DNA from: Doris montereyensis
Taxonomy: Eukaryota; Mollusca; Gastropoda; Nudibranchia; Dorididae
Direction of reading: 5' to 3'
NCBI GenBank assembly: GCA_037039925.1
Contig: JAXRKP010000109.1
Span: 155,001 to 219,000 of the forward strand
DNA: 64,000 nucleotides
The notes under the pieces were generated by a model. It was given only the letters and a program-made list of their open reading frames with translations. It ran no database searches and was not told the DNA's origin. Made by a program: the position numbers and the translations under genes. Below, piece by piece: positions 1-12,640 of this stretch (the stretch's first letter is position 1; every line of letters starts with the position of its first letter).

Positions 1-1560
1 TGATAAAATGTGATAAATAATGAAACAAACTGTAAATGTGATAAATAATCTGAAACAAAGCTGATAAATGTGGACTATGATAACAAACTTGTGATGTAAT
101 GTGGACTATCAGTTTCACAGTTTAAAAAAGTTTTTTTGTTGTTGTTTTGTTTTTGCTTTGTTGCTGAAAGTGCCTCCCAACTTTTATTGTTCTTTTGTGA
201 AGAATTGTAAAGGGGGAGGATGTTAATGTCTAGGATGGTGTCTGTGTGTAAAGATTTGTGTCAAATTGGTGAAGGAAAATCTAATAACTTCCATTCAATA
301 AAATATGGTCATTATGTTTATATATATATAGATATAGATTTTTGGATAGATTGGAATATTTTAGAAAGACGGATAGTTAGAGAGTGACTAGGAGATATAT
401 TAGTGGATAAATTGTAAATAATATTGATATTAAATGATCTACTCATCAACTGTCTAATTTTTTAATCATAATCTGCTGAAATCATAAATTTTTAACGTAT
501 CAACTGGACAACAACAGAAATGAGAAAAAAGTTAGTAAGAAAAATAAATTGACTTTCATCTGTTTAATAAAGTGTTTGCAAATAATCTGATAAAAAATGA
601 CTTTCATCTGTTTGAATGAAATAAAGTGCTGATAAATCTGCAAACAAAAATTGATTTCATCTGTTCGAAATGAAATAAAGTGTTTGCAAATGTGTTAATA
701 AAAATTACCTTTCATCAGTTTTAAATGAAATTAAGTGTTTGCAAATGTGTAAAAAATTGACTAAATCTTTTTGATGAAGTGTTACACAAAGTTAACAAAA
801 ATTGACTTCTTCCTTTGGGTCAAATAAATGTGTAAAGCACTGTGAAGAATTGGACAGTTTAAAATGAGTGGGTTTCTTTGTTATTCCCCATTTTTGTGTC
901 AAATTGGTCTTTGAAAATCTCATCTCTTCCATTCAATAAAATATGTGTCTCTCTTTATCTCTCTCTAGAATTGATAAGATGGGTAGGATGGATAGATGGG
1001 TAAGAAGTGTGTAGAAAGACGGATAGCTAGAGAGTGACAAGGAAATATATTAGTGGATAAATAGGTAAATGAATATTGATATTTGATCTAAATATACTCA
1101 TCAACTGTTTAATAATATTATTCTCCTATAATCTGCTGAAATGGATAAATCTGAAACGTATCAATCTGGACAACAACAGAAATGGAAAAAAAGTTCATAG
1201 AGAAAAAGGAGATATATCTGTTTAAATAAAGTGTTTGCAAATGTGCTAATAAAATCTGACTTTCATCTGTTTGAGATGAAATAGCCTCTGTCTGCTGAAA
1301 ACAAACTGCTGTATTTCATCTGGAAATGAAATAAAGTGTTTGCAAATGTGTTAATAAAGAAAACTGAATCTGTTTTCATCTGAAATAAAGTGTTTGCAAA
1401 TGTGCTGTTTCAAAAATTGACCTTCATCTTTTTGAAATGAAGTGTTTGCAAATGTGCTAACAAAAATTGACTTTCATCTGTTTGAAATGAAATAAGTGTC
1501 CCAAGCATGTGAAGAATTTGTGTTTTTAAATTTTGCAAATGTGCTAATAAAGATTTCCAT
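1..1560. repeat. AT-rich degenerate tandem and duplicated tract
   Basis: The tract is built from degenerate units of about 55 bp containing TTTCATCTGTTTGAAATGA and AAGTGTTTGCAAATGTG. A longer duplication is also visible. The block around 280-470 (TTCCATTCAATAAAATATG, then AGAAAGACGGATAG, then ACTCATCAACTGT) recurs in the same order around 914-1120, an offset of about 640 bp. AATAAA words occur but no coding sequence precedes them in the window, so I do not call a gene end. No gene is seen here. Confidence 0.7.
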
Positions 1561-1579
1561 TTTTCTTTTGCTTATTCCC

Positions 1580-1792
1580 CCATTGTCTCTCTCTTCTCTT
1601 TCTCTCTCTCTCATTCAACTCTCTCGAAACGTGCTACCAAATTGTTATGACAAGCACCCATTCAGAAGAATTTCGTGTTCTCATTGTTCCCTGATCTTTC
1701 TCCTGTTAATTTCACCCATTCCCTCTCTCTCTCTCTCTCTCAAAACATTGTTTCCCTCCCTCCCTGGCCTCCCTCCCATTCAACCTCCTCTC

Positions 1793-1875
<83 letters not shown>

Positions 1876-1925
1876 GGCCTCTCTCTTCTCCATTCAACTC
1901 TGATCTCCTGTCTAGTCTCTCTCTC

Positions 1926-1956
<31 letters not shown>

Positions 1957-1969
1957 TTCTCTCTCTCTC

Positions 1970-2016
<47 letters not shown>

Positions 2017-2095
2017 CTCTCTCTCTCTCTCTCATTCTCTCTCTCTCTCTCTCTCTCCTCTCTCTCTGCTCTCTCTCTCTTATGACTAGTGTCAT
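1580..2095. repeat. (TC)n microsatellite with (TCTG)n core
   Basis: Long TC/CT dinucleotide runs, with a TCTG block near 1795-1832. Short pieces of the neighbouring 75-bp satellite unit are embedded, for example GTGCTACCAAA near 1631 and AAGCACCCATTCA near 1652. Open frames of Ser/Leu or Arg/Glu across the tract are a consequence of the repeat. Confidence 0.85.
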
Positions 2096-2344
2096 TTTGT
2101 TGTCTCCTTTCTGTTTATCTTTCATTTCCGTTTCCTGTTGTAAGCACCCATTCAACCGCCTGTTGTTTTGATAGAAATTGTGCGATCCATTCAAAATCTA
2201 AATAAATCTAGTCATATGTGTTTGATTCACATGTTTTGATAGATAACATTTAAGTGTTAAAGTCAACCCATACGTCTTCTGCTGTCACTCTACAATAGAA
2301 AAGCACTAGTAAAAAAGAACAGCCAGTAAGCAGTTACCGGAAAA

Positions 2345-2389
2345 AGCACTTTCTCTCTCTCTCAGCTCTCAAAATACCTCCTGTTAAAG

Positions 2390-2448
<59 letters not shown>

Positions 2449-2495
2449 TCAACCTCTCTCTCTCTCTCTCTCCTCTCTCTGCCTGTTCTCTCTCT

Positions 2496-2544
<49 letters not shown>

Positions 2545-2640
2545 GTCTCACCCATTCAACCGGCCTTTCTAAGCTTTCCCTCAACCTCTCCCTCTCCATC
2601 TCCTTTTCTCTCTCTCTCTCTTTCTCTCTCTCCCTCCCTC
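2345..2640. repeat. (TC)n microsatellite, interrupted
   Basis: A second TC-rich tract. It contains a piece of the adjacent satellite (CACCCATTCAACCGGCCT near 2549). Its mixed composition resembles 1580-2095. Confidence 0.85.
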
Positions 2641-2799
2641 CCCGGAAAACACTGCTGTATGTAATTGTAAACAAACCCAAGTAGGCCTAAGGCTTACCGG
2701 TTCGTCCCGGCACGTACATTTTTGGAACAAAAAAAACTGACACAAACTTTAATGAATAAAGATATTTAAAAATAAATCAAGCATGTTTCTTCTTTTTAT

Positions 2800-2907
2800 T
2801 TTTTTATAGCTACCTCTCAACAATTTTGTTTCTAAAATACCACTATTAATACATTGCAATTGTATGACAAGAAAATTGTTGCAGGTAACGGAATGTAAAT
2901 ATGGTCA
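2800..2907 (+). repeat. Left copy of a 108-bp direct repeat flanking the 75/27-bp array
   Basis: Begins TTTTTATAGCTACC and ends GGAATGTAAATATGGTCA. An almost identical copy lies at 4301-4408; I see one mismatch (GACAAG against GACAAC). The two copies bracket the whole satellite. Confidence 0.9.
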
Positions 2908-3029
2908 ACTTACCCTTGGACAATTCCCAAACACAAAATCATTTCACAACCAGATGTATGTAGCAAGAAGAGAGTGAGCAAGTGAATAAACACCTTATAT
3001 ATGTTAAGTATGAGCATGGAATCGTACAA

Positions 3030-3715
3030 AAAACTCACCCATTCAACCGGGCCGAGGCGTGCTACCAAAACATTGTTGCCCTAATTTCGGGTGACTGGCC
3101 TGTTAGTAAGCACCCATTCAACCGGGCCGAGGCGTGCTACCAAAACATTGTTGCCCTAATTTCGGGTGACTGGCCTGTTAGTAAGCACCCATTCAACCGG
3201 GCCGAGGCGTGCTACCAAAACATTGTTGCCCTAATTTCGGGTGACTGGCCTGTTAGTAAGCACCCATTCAACCGGGCCGAGGCGTGCTACCAAAACATTG
3301 TTGCCCTAATTTCGGGTGACTGGCCTGTTAGTAAGCACCCATTCAACCGGGCCGAGGCGTGCTACCAAAACATTGTTGCCCTAATTTCGGGTGACTGGCC
3401 TGTTAGTAAGCACCCATTCAACCGGGCCAAGGCGTGCTACCAAAACATTGTTGCCCTAATTTCGGGTGAAACTGGCCTGTTAGTAAGCACCCATTCAACC
3501 GGGCCGAGGCGTGCTACCAAAACATTGTTGCCCTAATTTCGGGTGACTGGCCTGTTAGTAAGCACCCATTCAACCGGGCCGAGGCGTGCACCAAAACATT
3601 GTTGCCCTAATTTCGGGTGACTCACCTGTTAGTAAGCACCCATTCAACCGGGCCGAGGCGTGCTACCAAAACATTGTTGCCCTAATTTCGGGTGACTCAC
3701 CTGTTAGTAAGCACC
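3030..3715 (+). repeat. 75-bp minisatellite, about nine units
   Basis: The unit starts CACCCATTCAACCGGGCCGA and includes GTGCTACCAAAACATTG and CTAATTTCGGGTGACT. Period is 75 bp with very low divergence: one GCCAAG variant, one two-base AA insertion and one missing base near 3588. Because 75 is a multiple of three, open frames run through it on both strands; these are not genes. Confidence 0.95.
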
Positions 3716-4246
3716 CATTCAACCGGCCTGTTAGTAAGCACCCATTCAACCGGCCTGTTAGTAAGCACCCATTCAACCGGCCTGTTAGTAAGCACCCATT
3801 CAACCGGCCTGTTAGTAAGCACCCATTCAACCGGCCTGTTAGTAAGCACCCATTCAACCGGCCTGTTAGTAAGCACCCATTCAACTGGCCTGTTAGTAAG
3901 CACCCATTCAACTGGCCTGTTAGTAAGCACCCATTCAACCGGCCTGTTAGTAAGCACCCATTCAACCGGCCTGTTAGTAAGCACCCATTCAACCGGCCTG
4001 TTAGTAAGCACCCATTCAACTGGCCTGTTAGTAAGCACCCATTCAACCGGCCTGTTAGTAAGCACCCATTCAACCGGCCTGTTAGTAAGCACCCATTCAA
4101 CCGGCCTGTTAGTAAGCACCCATTCAACCGGCCTGTTAGTAAGCACCCATTCAACCGGCCTGTTAGTAAGCACCCATTCAACCGGCCTGTTAGTAAGCAC
4201 CCATTCAACCGGCCTGTTAGTAAGCACCCATTCAACTGGCCTGTTA
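3711..4246 (+). repeat. 27-bp minisatellite, about 20 units, nested in the 75-bp unit
   Basis: The unit CACCCATTCAACCGGCCTG plus TTAGTAAG equals the two ends of the 75-bp unit with the central 48 bp removed. Divergence is limited to CCGG against CTGG variants. It follows the 75-bp array directly. Confidence 0.95.
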
Positions 4247-4300
4247 GCCTCGAACCGGGCCCATCCTCTTGCTTCACCAGAAATCTGAAGTTGGCAGAAG

Positions 4301-4408
4301 TTTTTTATAGCTACCTCTCAACAATTTTGTTTCTAAAATACCACTATTAATACATTGCAATTGTATGACAACAAAATTGTTGCAGGTAACGGAATGTAAA
4401 TATGGTCA
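4301..4408 (+). repeat. Right copy of the 108-bp direct repeat
   Basis: Near-identical to 2800-2907. It lies just past the last 27-bp unit and a short unique stretch (4247-4300). Confidence 0.9.
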
Positions 4409-4739
4409 CATTCTATCGTTGTTGCGACTTTCACTTTCACCGGCCAGAACGCAATACGATGTGATTTTGGACTAGTGGGTGGGGGAGGGGAGGGTGGGGG
4501 CATTAAAAATGGATTTGCCGACCATATGTATCTTTATGTATGACTTAAAAAAATTCCGTCGACCTGGGATTTGGATTCAGCAGTCTCATATTTGGGAAGC
4601 TGATAATTTCGTGTTGTGAGCTGCTTTATTTTTTTTGTTTTTTGTTTTTTCTTCTCTCGCTCCATCTAGGGGCGGAGGGGAGGGGGAGTTCAATGGTTCA
4701 GAGGCAATGTGTCAGCTTCAACCAGAGGGTTTTAGATTC

Positions 4740-5690
4740 CTGCCCCACTGGTTTGATGGGGAGCTTATTCCATTCACTTCAATCCGCAACATAATGTGAC
4801 ATTGGTTTTCATGGCGAGCTTATTCCATTAATTTCAATCAAACCACAATGTAACATTGGTTTTCATGGCGAGCTTATTCTATTTAGTTCAGTCCACAACA
4901 TAATGTAACATTGGTTTTCATGGCGAGCTTATTCCATTTAGTTCAGTCCACAACATAATGTGACATTGGTTTTCATGGCGAGCTTATTCCATTAATTTCA
5001 ATCAAACCACAATGTAACATTGGGTTTCATGGGGAGCTTATTCCATTCAGTTCATTCCACAACATAATGTAACATCGATTTTCATGAAGAGCGTATACCA
5101 TTCAGTTCATTCCACAACATAATGTAACATCGATTTTCATGAAGAGCGTATTTCATTCAGTTACAACATAACATCTACAACATAATTAACATCGATTTTC
5201 ATGAAGAGCGTATTTCATTCAGTTCATTTCACAACATAATGTAACATCGATTTTCATGAAGAGCGTATTTCATTCAGTTCATTCCACAACATAATGTAAC
5301 ATCGATTTTCATGAAGAGCGTATTTCATTCAGTTCATTCCACAACATAATGTAACATCGATTTTCATGAAGAGCGTATTCCATTCAGTTCACTCCAAAAC
5401 ATAATTAAACATTGGGTTTCATGGGGAGCTTATTCCATTCAGTTCATTCCACAACATAATGTAACATCGATTTTCACGAAGAGCATATTCCATTCAGTTC
5501 ATTCCACAACATAATGTAAATGTAACGTATTCCATTCAGTTCACTCCATAACATAATTTAACATCGATTTTCCAAAGAGCGTATTCCATTCAGTTCATTC
5601 CACAACATAATGTAACATCGATTTTCACGAAGAGCGTATTCCATTCAGTTCATTCCACAATATAATGTAACATTGGTTTTCATGGGCCGG
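4740..5690 (+). repeat. Minisatellite of about 55-60 bp, roughly 16 units
   Basis: The unit contains CATTCCACAACATAATGTAA, then CATCGATTTTCATGAAGAG, then CGTATTCCATTCAGTT. The first units (4770-5040) are a divergent subfamily with TTGGTTTTCATGGCGAGC. Unit length varies through small indels. The 4410-4740 stretch before it is low-complexity sequence with G-rich and T-rich runs and no gene. Confidence 0.9.
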
Positions 5691-6300
5691 GCAGTAGACA
5701 GGTAAGCACCTGTACTGTGGGAATAGGTGACCCCGCCCTCCACGAGTCTCCCGCTGCCTTGCAGGTCGGTCTTGACTGACTGAAGGTTAAAGGAGTTAAC
5801 CATGACATAAAATGACAAGGCCCCGTAGGGATTAGAGACTACGGGGCCTCAAGGGGGCAGCCCCACCATCTACCTAGGGTACAGTGGGCCAATCATCTGC
5901 TTACCCAAACATCAACTGCTTTAGAGAAATAAAGACGATATATCCGGCGTGATCTTTCGACGACGACCATGAAACGCACACGGACGGATTTTTGGAACAT
6001 GGAATATTAGGGCAATAAATGGAAAAGAGATAGAATTAACTGAAGAAATGGAAAGATTCAAAGTAGATACTTTGATCATGAGAGAAACAAAGAAAAAAAG
6101 ACAACGAATAGAAAATGTAGAACCCAATCATACTTTAATCTTCTCATGACTAGATGTCAAAGATAGAGAGAGCAGGAGCATGTCTCTAACAAAAAAGCAA
6201 GAAAAGCTACTAGAAAGTTCGAAATGTATAAACCCACGGCTATTATAGGTAAGTATTAAATAAAAAGGAAGAGAAATTAAATTATTAATAGCTTATGGAC
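5690..6300 (+). mobile_element. Truncated non-LTR retrotransposon (LINE): 5' region and endonuclease start
   Basis: The frame from about 5985 to 6155 reads FGTWNIRAINGKE, then a VDTLIMRETKKK block. This is the start of an APE-type endonuclease domain as found in LINE ORF2 (the Asn of WNIR and the Glu of the ETK block fit the family). A later piece reads LLIAYGPNEDHYG near 6280-6320. A frame break lies after TLIFS near 6148. The upstream part (5690-5930) contains a perfect hairpin and no host similarity. The element breaks off into the 45-bp satellite at about 6303, so no reverse transcriptase follows. The LINE clade cannot be set from this piece. Confidence 0.7.
5818..5849 (+). other. Perfect 10-bp hairpin inside the LINE 5' region
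   Basis: AGGCCCCGTA at 5818-5827 pairs with TACGGGGCCT at 5840-5849 around a 12-base loop. It sits upstream of the endonuclease frame, so it is probably part of the LINE leader or inter-ORF region. Confidence 0.7.
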
Positions 6301-6302
6301 CA

Positions 6303-9300
6303 AACGAAGACCACTATGGCAGTAAACGACATTAGAACCATGACCATCCCTCAGTCCACTATGGCAGTGAACGACATTAGAACTATGACCATCCCTCAGT
6401 CCACTATGACAATGAACGACATTAGAACCATGACCATCCCTCAGACCACTATGGCAGTTAACGACATTAGAACCATGACTATCCCTCAGACCACTATGGC
6501 AGTTAACGACATTTGAAACATGACCGTCCCTAGACCACATTATGGCAGTTAACGACATTAGAAACATGACCATCCCTCAGACCACTATGGCAGTTAACGA
6601 CATTAGAACCATGACCATCCCTCAGACCACTATGGCAGTTAACGACATTAGAACCATGACCATCCCTCAGACCAATATGGCAGTTAACGACATTAGAAAC
6701 ATGACCATCCAGTATCAGTGAACGACATTAGAACCATGGCCATCCCTACAGTGACATTAGCAGTTAACGACATTAGAACCATGACCATCCCTCAGATCAC
6801 GATGGCAGTTAACGACATTAGAACCATGACCATCCCTCAGACCACTATGGCAGTTAACGACATTAGAACCATGACTATCCCTCAGACCACTATGACAGTG
6901 AACGACATTAGAAACATGACTATCCCTCAGATCATCAGTGAACGACATTAGAACCATGACTATCCCTCAGATCACTATGGCAGACGACATTAGAACCATG
7001 ACCATCCCTAGACCACTATAGCAGTTAACGATTAGAAACATGACTATCTCTCAGATCACTATGGCAGTGAACGACATTAGAAACATGATTATCCCTCAGA
7101 ACATCACTATGTCAGTGCACAGTGAACGACATTAGAACATTCAGTGAACGACATTAGACTATCCCTCAAATCACTATGTCAGTGCACGACATTAGAAACA
7201 TGATTATCCCTCAAATCACTATCAGACCACTATAGCAGTGCACAACATTAGAACCATGACTATCCCTCAGATCACTATGGCAGTGAACGACATTAGAACC
7301 ATGCATCCCTCAGATCACTATGACAGAACAACATTAGAACCATGACTATCCCTCAGATCACTATGGCAGTGCACGACATTAGAACCATGACTATCTCTCA
7401 GATCACTATGTCAGTGCAACGACATTAGAACCATGACTATCCCTCAGATCACTATGGCAGTTAACGACATTAGAACCATGACTATCCCTCAGATCACTAT
7501 GTCAGTGCACAACATTAGAACCATGACTATCCCTAAGACCACTATGTCAGTGAACGACATTAGAACCATGCATCCCTCAGATCATTGGCAGTGAAACATT
7601 AGACATATCCCTCAAATCACTATGGCAGTCAGACATTAGAACCATGACTATCTCTCAGATCACTATGTCACACGACATTAGAACCATGACTATCCCTCAG
7701 ATCACTATGGCAGTGCACAACATTAGAACCATGACTATCCCTCAGATCACTATGTCAGTGCACGACATTAGAACTCAAATCACTATGTCAGTGCATGACC
7801 ATCCCTCAGACGACATTAGAAACATGACTATCACCCAAATCACTATGTCAGTGCACAACATTAGAACCATGACTATCCCTCAGATCACTATGGCAGTAAC
7901 GACATTAGAACCATGACTATCCCTCAGATCACTATGAACCGACATTAGAACATATCTCTCAGATCGACATTAGAAACATGGCAGTGTCATAGACGACATT
8001 AGAACCATGACCATCCCTCAGACCACTATGGCAGTGAACGACATTAGAACCATGACCATCCCTCAGATCACTATGGCAGTTAACGACATTAGAACCATGA
8101 CTATCCCTCAGACCACTATGGCAGTTAACGACATTAGAACCATGACTATCCTCAGATCAACATTATGACAGTGAACGACATTAGAACCATGACGACATCC
8201 CTCAGATCACTATGGCAGTGAACGACATTAGAACCATGACCATCCTCTCAGACCACTATGGCAGTGAACGACATTAGAACCATGGCCATCCTAAGACCAC
8301 TATAGCAGTGAAAGACATTAGAACCATGGCCATCCCTAAGACACTATGGCAGTGATAGACATTAGAACCATGACCATCCCTCAGACCACTATGGCAGGAA
8401 CGACATTAGAACCATGGCCATCCCTAAGACCACTATGGCAGTGAACGACATTAGAACCATGGCACATCCCTAGAACCATGAACAGTATGGCAGTGAACGA
8501 CATTAGAACCATGGCCATCCCTAAGACCAGTATAGCAGTGAACGACATTAGAACCATGGCCATCCCTAAGACCACTATGGCAGTGAACGACATTAGAACC
8601 ATGACATCCCTCAGATCACCGACATTAGAACCATGACCATCCCTCAGACCACTATGGCAGTGAACGACATTAGAACCATGACTATCACTCAGACCACTAT
8701 GGCAGTGAACGACATTAGAACCATGGCTATCACTCAGACCACTATGCAGTGAAAGACATTAGAACCATGGCCATCCCTAAGACCACTATAGCAGTGAACG
8801 ATATTAGAACCATTGCCATCGACTCAGACCATTATGACAGTGAACGATATTAGAACCATGGCCATCCCTCAGACCACTATGACAGTGAACGATATTAGAA
8901 CCATGACCATCCCTCAGATCACTATGTCAGTGAAAGATATTAGAACCATGGCCATCCCTAAGATCCCTGAACGACATTAGAACCATGGCCATCCCTCAGA
9001 CCATTATGACAGTGAAAGACATTAGGCCATCTAAGATCACTATGTCATCGATATTAGAACCATGACCATCCCTCAGACCACTATAGCAGTGAAAGACATT
9101 AGAACCATTAAAAAATCGCTCAGACCAGTATAGTGAACGAATTTAGAACTATGACCAGCCTCCATACGACTCTGACAGTGAACGAATTTAGGGCTATGAC
9201 CTGCCTCCAGACCACTCTGACAGTGAACGAAATTAGAACTATGGCCAGCCCTCAGACTTCCCTGGCATTAGAACCATTAAAAAAGTGACCATTATTAGAA

Positions 9301-9670
9301 CTATTACCAGCCCTCAGACAACTCTGGCAGTGACCGAATTTAAAACTATGACCAGCCCTCATACCGCTTTGGCAGTGACCGACATTAGAATAGAACTATT
9401 ACCAGCCCTCAGACCACTCTGACAGTGACCGACATTAGAACCATGACCAGCCCGCATACCACTATGGCAGTGAACGAAATCACCAGCCCTCAACCATGAC
9501 AAGACATTAGAACCTCGGAGCACTCTGGCAGTGAAATCACAACCATGGCAAGTTCTCGGAGCACTCTGGCAGTGACGAAATCAGAACCCTAGCAAGCCCT
9601 CAGACCACGTTGACAGTGACCGAAATTAGAACCATGACCAGTCCTCAGACCACTCTGACAGTGACCGATA
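6303..9670 (+). repeat. 45-bp minisatellite, roughly 70 units over 3.3 kb
   Basis: The unit is ACCACTATGGCAGTTAACGA followed by CATTAGAACCATGACCATCC and CTCAG. The first unit (GACCACTATGGCAGTAAACG) continues directly from the LINE endonuclease frame. Units degrade from left to right; beyond about 9110 they carry CCAGCCCTCAGACCACTCTG and GTGACCGAAATTAG variants. Many units have 1-15 base indels. Open frames through it are repeat artefacts. Confidence 0.95.
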
Positions 9671-9689
9671 TTAGGATTTAAGGAGCGTA

Positions 9690-9850
9690 GAACGCTTGGT
9701 TGGTAGCGCGCTCACTTTACATGGCGTGGCGATGAATGTCAACTCAGAGGTCGCAGTTCAATCCCCATTGATGCCAAAGATTATTTCTGTGTATTGCTTG
9801 TAGTTATCTCATCTTTGTTCATTATCATGAGGCTTTAATATCCTTCTCTT
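9690..9850 (+). repeat. SINE-like repeat, family D (tRNA-like head)
   Basis: Contains GGCGTGGCGATGAATGTC, then CAGAGGTCGCAGTTCAATCC (B-box-like GTTCAATCC), then TATTGCTTGTAGTTATCTC and GGCTTTAATATCC. Related copies are at 32585-32735 and 57915-58260, with a fragment at 41635-41685. The match to a tRNA promoter is by eye only. Confidence 0.65.
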
Positions 9851-10386
9851 AAGGCCGCAAATATACTAAGCTCGGTTTGAAGGAGATAAATGAAGGAAAG
9901 AAGTAACGCAGGCCAAAATTACAAATGAACTAGAGTATTGAAGAACGGTCTATACTATATTGCACCCGACTTGCAGCAACTGTTCATGGTTCGTCAAAGT
10001 GAAGTGGAACGTGCTGCATTTCATCTTGCTGGACGGACGCAATGAGCGATCGCTCACCGTCTCACCGGATGTCAGTGACGTCACTGAGTCTAGCGGGGAG
10101 ATGTATCTGGTCCAATATCTTTTTAATGGTTGATCGGATCAAAAATCTGATTTCATATTTGAAATAAGCGACTCAAATTTTAGGCTAGGTAGAAGCCGAA
10201 TTTTGTTTTTTTTCAAGTATAAGATAATTTTGAATCAATTCTCCCACCGCGACGGAAGCAGTGGCGGGAAGATTGTGTCTGACACGGTGATGAAGCAGAT
10301 ATTATATAATGTGTAGTACAACCGTTGTGATTTATCTCATGTGCACAGCATTTATAACAGATTATTCAATTCAATTCCTAAAAATA

Positions 10387-10500
10387 ATGGCTGTCTTTCC
10401 AGCACAAAAAGAGGAGGCACTAATTAATGCAGTTGAATCGAGACCGACCTTTTATGACACAGGAGAGAGAAATTACAGCAAAAGAGATAATAGATTGAAT
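10387..10500 (+). pseudogene. MADF-domain fragment of a PIF/Harbinger-type element
   Basis: From the ATG at 10387 the frame reads MAVFPAQKEEALINAVESRP, then a TFYDTGERNYSKRDNR block. An EEALI..VESRP.FYD....Y..RD pattern is the start of a MADF DNA-binding domain (family knowledge). PIF/Harbinger transposons commonly carry a second Myb/SANT- or MADF-type protein beside the nuclease. The match stops near 10500, where the opposite-strand transposase fragment ends. An isolated host MADF exon is possible but less likely given that neighbour. Confidence 0.5.
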
Positions 10501-10712
10501 GTAGAAGGTTCCATTCGAAAATACTCCTTAAATTTGATCGAGTCCTGTCGCAACATCGACATTAGATGGTGATATTCACCACACACATTCCTTAACTTGT
10601 TGATGGGGTGAATTGACATTAAACGCCGTTTGGTGCGCCTTCTTCTTCGTAAATACAGCATCAAAGCTAACTTGCTTTTTCTTGAAAGCGCCATTGTGTC
10701 AAATACAATCAC
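10473..10712 (-). pseudogene. PIF/Harbinger (ALP1-like) transposase N-terminal fragment
   Basis: The minus-strand frame has a basic LRRRRRTKRR stretch, then SIHPINKLRNVCGEYHHL, then SMLRQDSIKFKEYFRM. The pattern HPIN..R...GE.HHL...LR.D..KF..YFRM is typical of the region before the DDE nuclease in HARBI1/ALP1-like transposases. No DDE residues follow; the frame ends at 10473 facing the MADF piece. The element is therefore internally deleted and inactive. Possible imperfect terminal inverted repeats are CAACTGTT at 9977 and AACAGTTG at 10818, unconfirmed. Confidence 0.6.
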
Positions 10713-11059
10713 TAAGAATAGTGTGTTACGAGCTTATTAAAAAAAAATGAAGACGGAAAAGGGCGGGCGCAGTATACCCATACGTTTGCATCCATCTACC
10801 TTCTTCATTTTGAAGACAACAGTTGGACGGACTTACTATATTATATTTCGGCCTACTTATTGTTGAGGCCTGTATGATTTCAGGGTTTTTTCTTTACGAA
10901 AATAAAACAGCTAATATTATTTCGAAAGCAATGTTGTAAAAGTGTTCATGAAAATGAAAACGATCACAGTCTGTCACAGATATCGAAATCGAACAATATC
11001 GAAAATAATGTATTTCCGATACAACAACAAAAGGGATGAAACAATCTAGATCTAAATAT

Positions 11060-11315
11060 TGTATCTGTATTAATTGTAGTTGCAGAATCCTTACTGGGCT
11101 TTAGTACAACGGGAGTGAGAGAGTTGGTCGGTCTGGTTATATATCTGTATCTGTATTTATTGTAGTTGTAGAATCCCTACTGGGCTTTATTAATACAACT
11201 GGAGTGAGAGAGTTGGTCGGTCTGGTTATACATCTGTATCTGTATTTATTGTAGTTATAGAATCCCTACTGGGCTTTAATACAACGGGAGTGAGAGAGTT
11301 GGTCGGTCTGGTTAC
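11060..11315 (+). repeat. Three tandem copies of a roughly 95-bp unit
   Basis: Each copy contains CTGTATCTGTATTTATTGTA, AATCCCTACTGGGCTTTA and GAGAGAGTTGGTCGGTCTGG. The first copy is more diverged (ATTAATTGTAGTTGCAG). Confidence 0.85.
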
Positions 11316-11326
11316 TAATTGAAATA

Positions 11327-12109
<783 letters not shown>

Positions 12110-12110
<1 letters not shown>

Positions 12111-12640
12111 TTTGGCTTCACTCAACTGTGGCTCCTTCGTATAATTGAAATTTGATTACGTGTCTTAATTTTATTGTTGACTGAGTATTGATGATTTGAA
12201 ACTGTCGTTTCCGTACGATGTCTAAGTTGTTCCAGTCTACGGCGCTTCGTACAAAAACGAGTTTTTATATTGTTCTGTTTGGCATAGGGGATTTTAATTG
12301 CTCTTGAGTTGGTTATAGACTATATTTTGATGATATTTGTTAATAGATATACATAATTGTCAATTTTCTTTGGTCTTACGAGTCGTTTCCCTTTGTGGGA
12401 TTCAATGAAGTTGGCGATTGGCGCATTGCTGGCACATGTATCCACAATGGCATGTAGACAATGTGCATTCTTAGAATCAGTCAAAAATAAGAAGAAAAAA
12501 AAAGGCACTTCCTCGTAGTCTTTGTCAAGTACGTTCCAATAATTAATACAGTGTCTGATCTACATCTAGATCTAGATCTACATTTTATTTGTGAACCGTA
12601 TTGCCGTATAGACTTAGGCGAAATATGACAATAAGTGACA
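12110..12640. other. No recognisable gene; spacer between inverted-repeat copies
   Basis: AT-rich sequence. A 62-codon minus-strand frame (12320-12508) has ordinary composition but no family I recognise. The only repeat visible is a short AGATCTAGATC cluster near 12566. Confidence 0.5.

Noticed and set aside
3030..4246. CRISPR-like regular repeats
   Set aside because: The units are contiguous without unique spacers, and the sequence is eukaryotic.
3030..4350. Several long open frames on both strands with perfect peptide repeats
   Set aside because: The array periods are 75 and 27 bp, both multiples of three, so no frame is closed by the repeat. The peptides are low-information and appear in several frames at once.
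6277..8602. Repeat-peptide frames (TIPQ.TMAVNDIRTM type) on both strands
   Set aside because: They follow the 45-bp satellite and break wherever a unit has an indel. There is no start, splice or composition evidence for coding.
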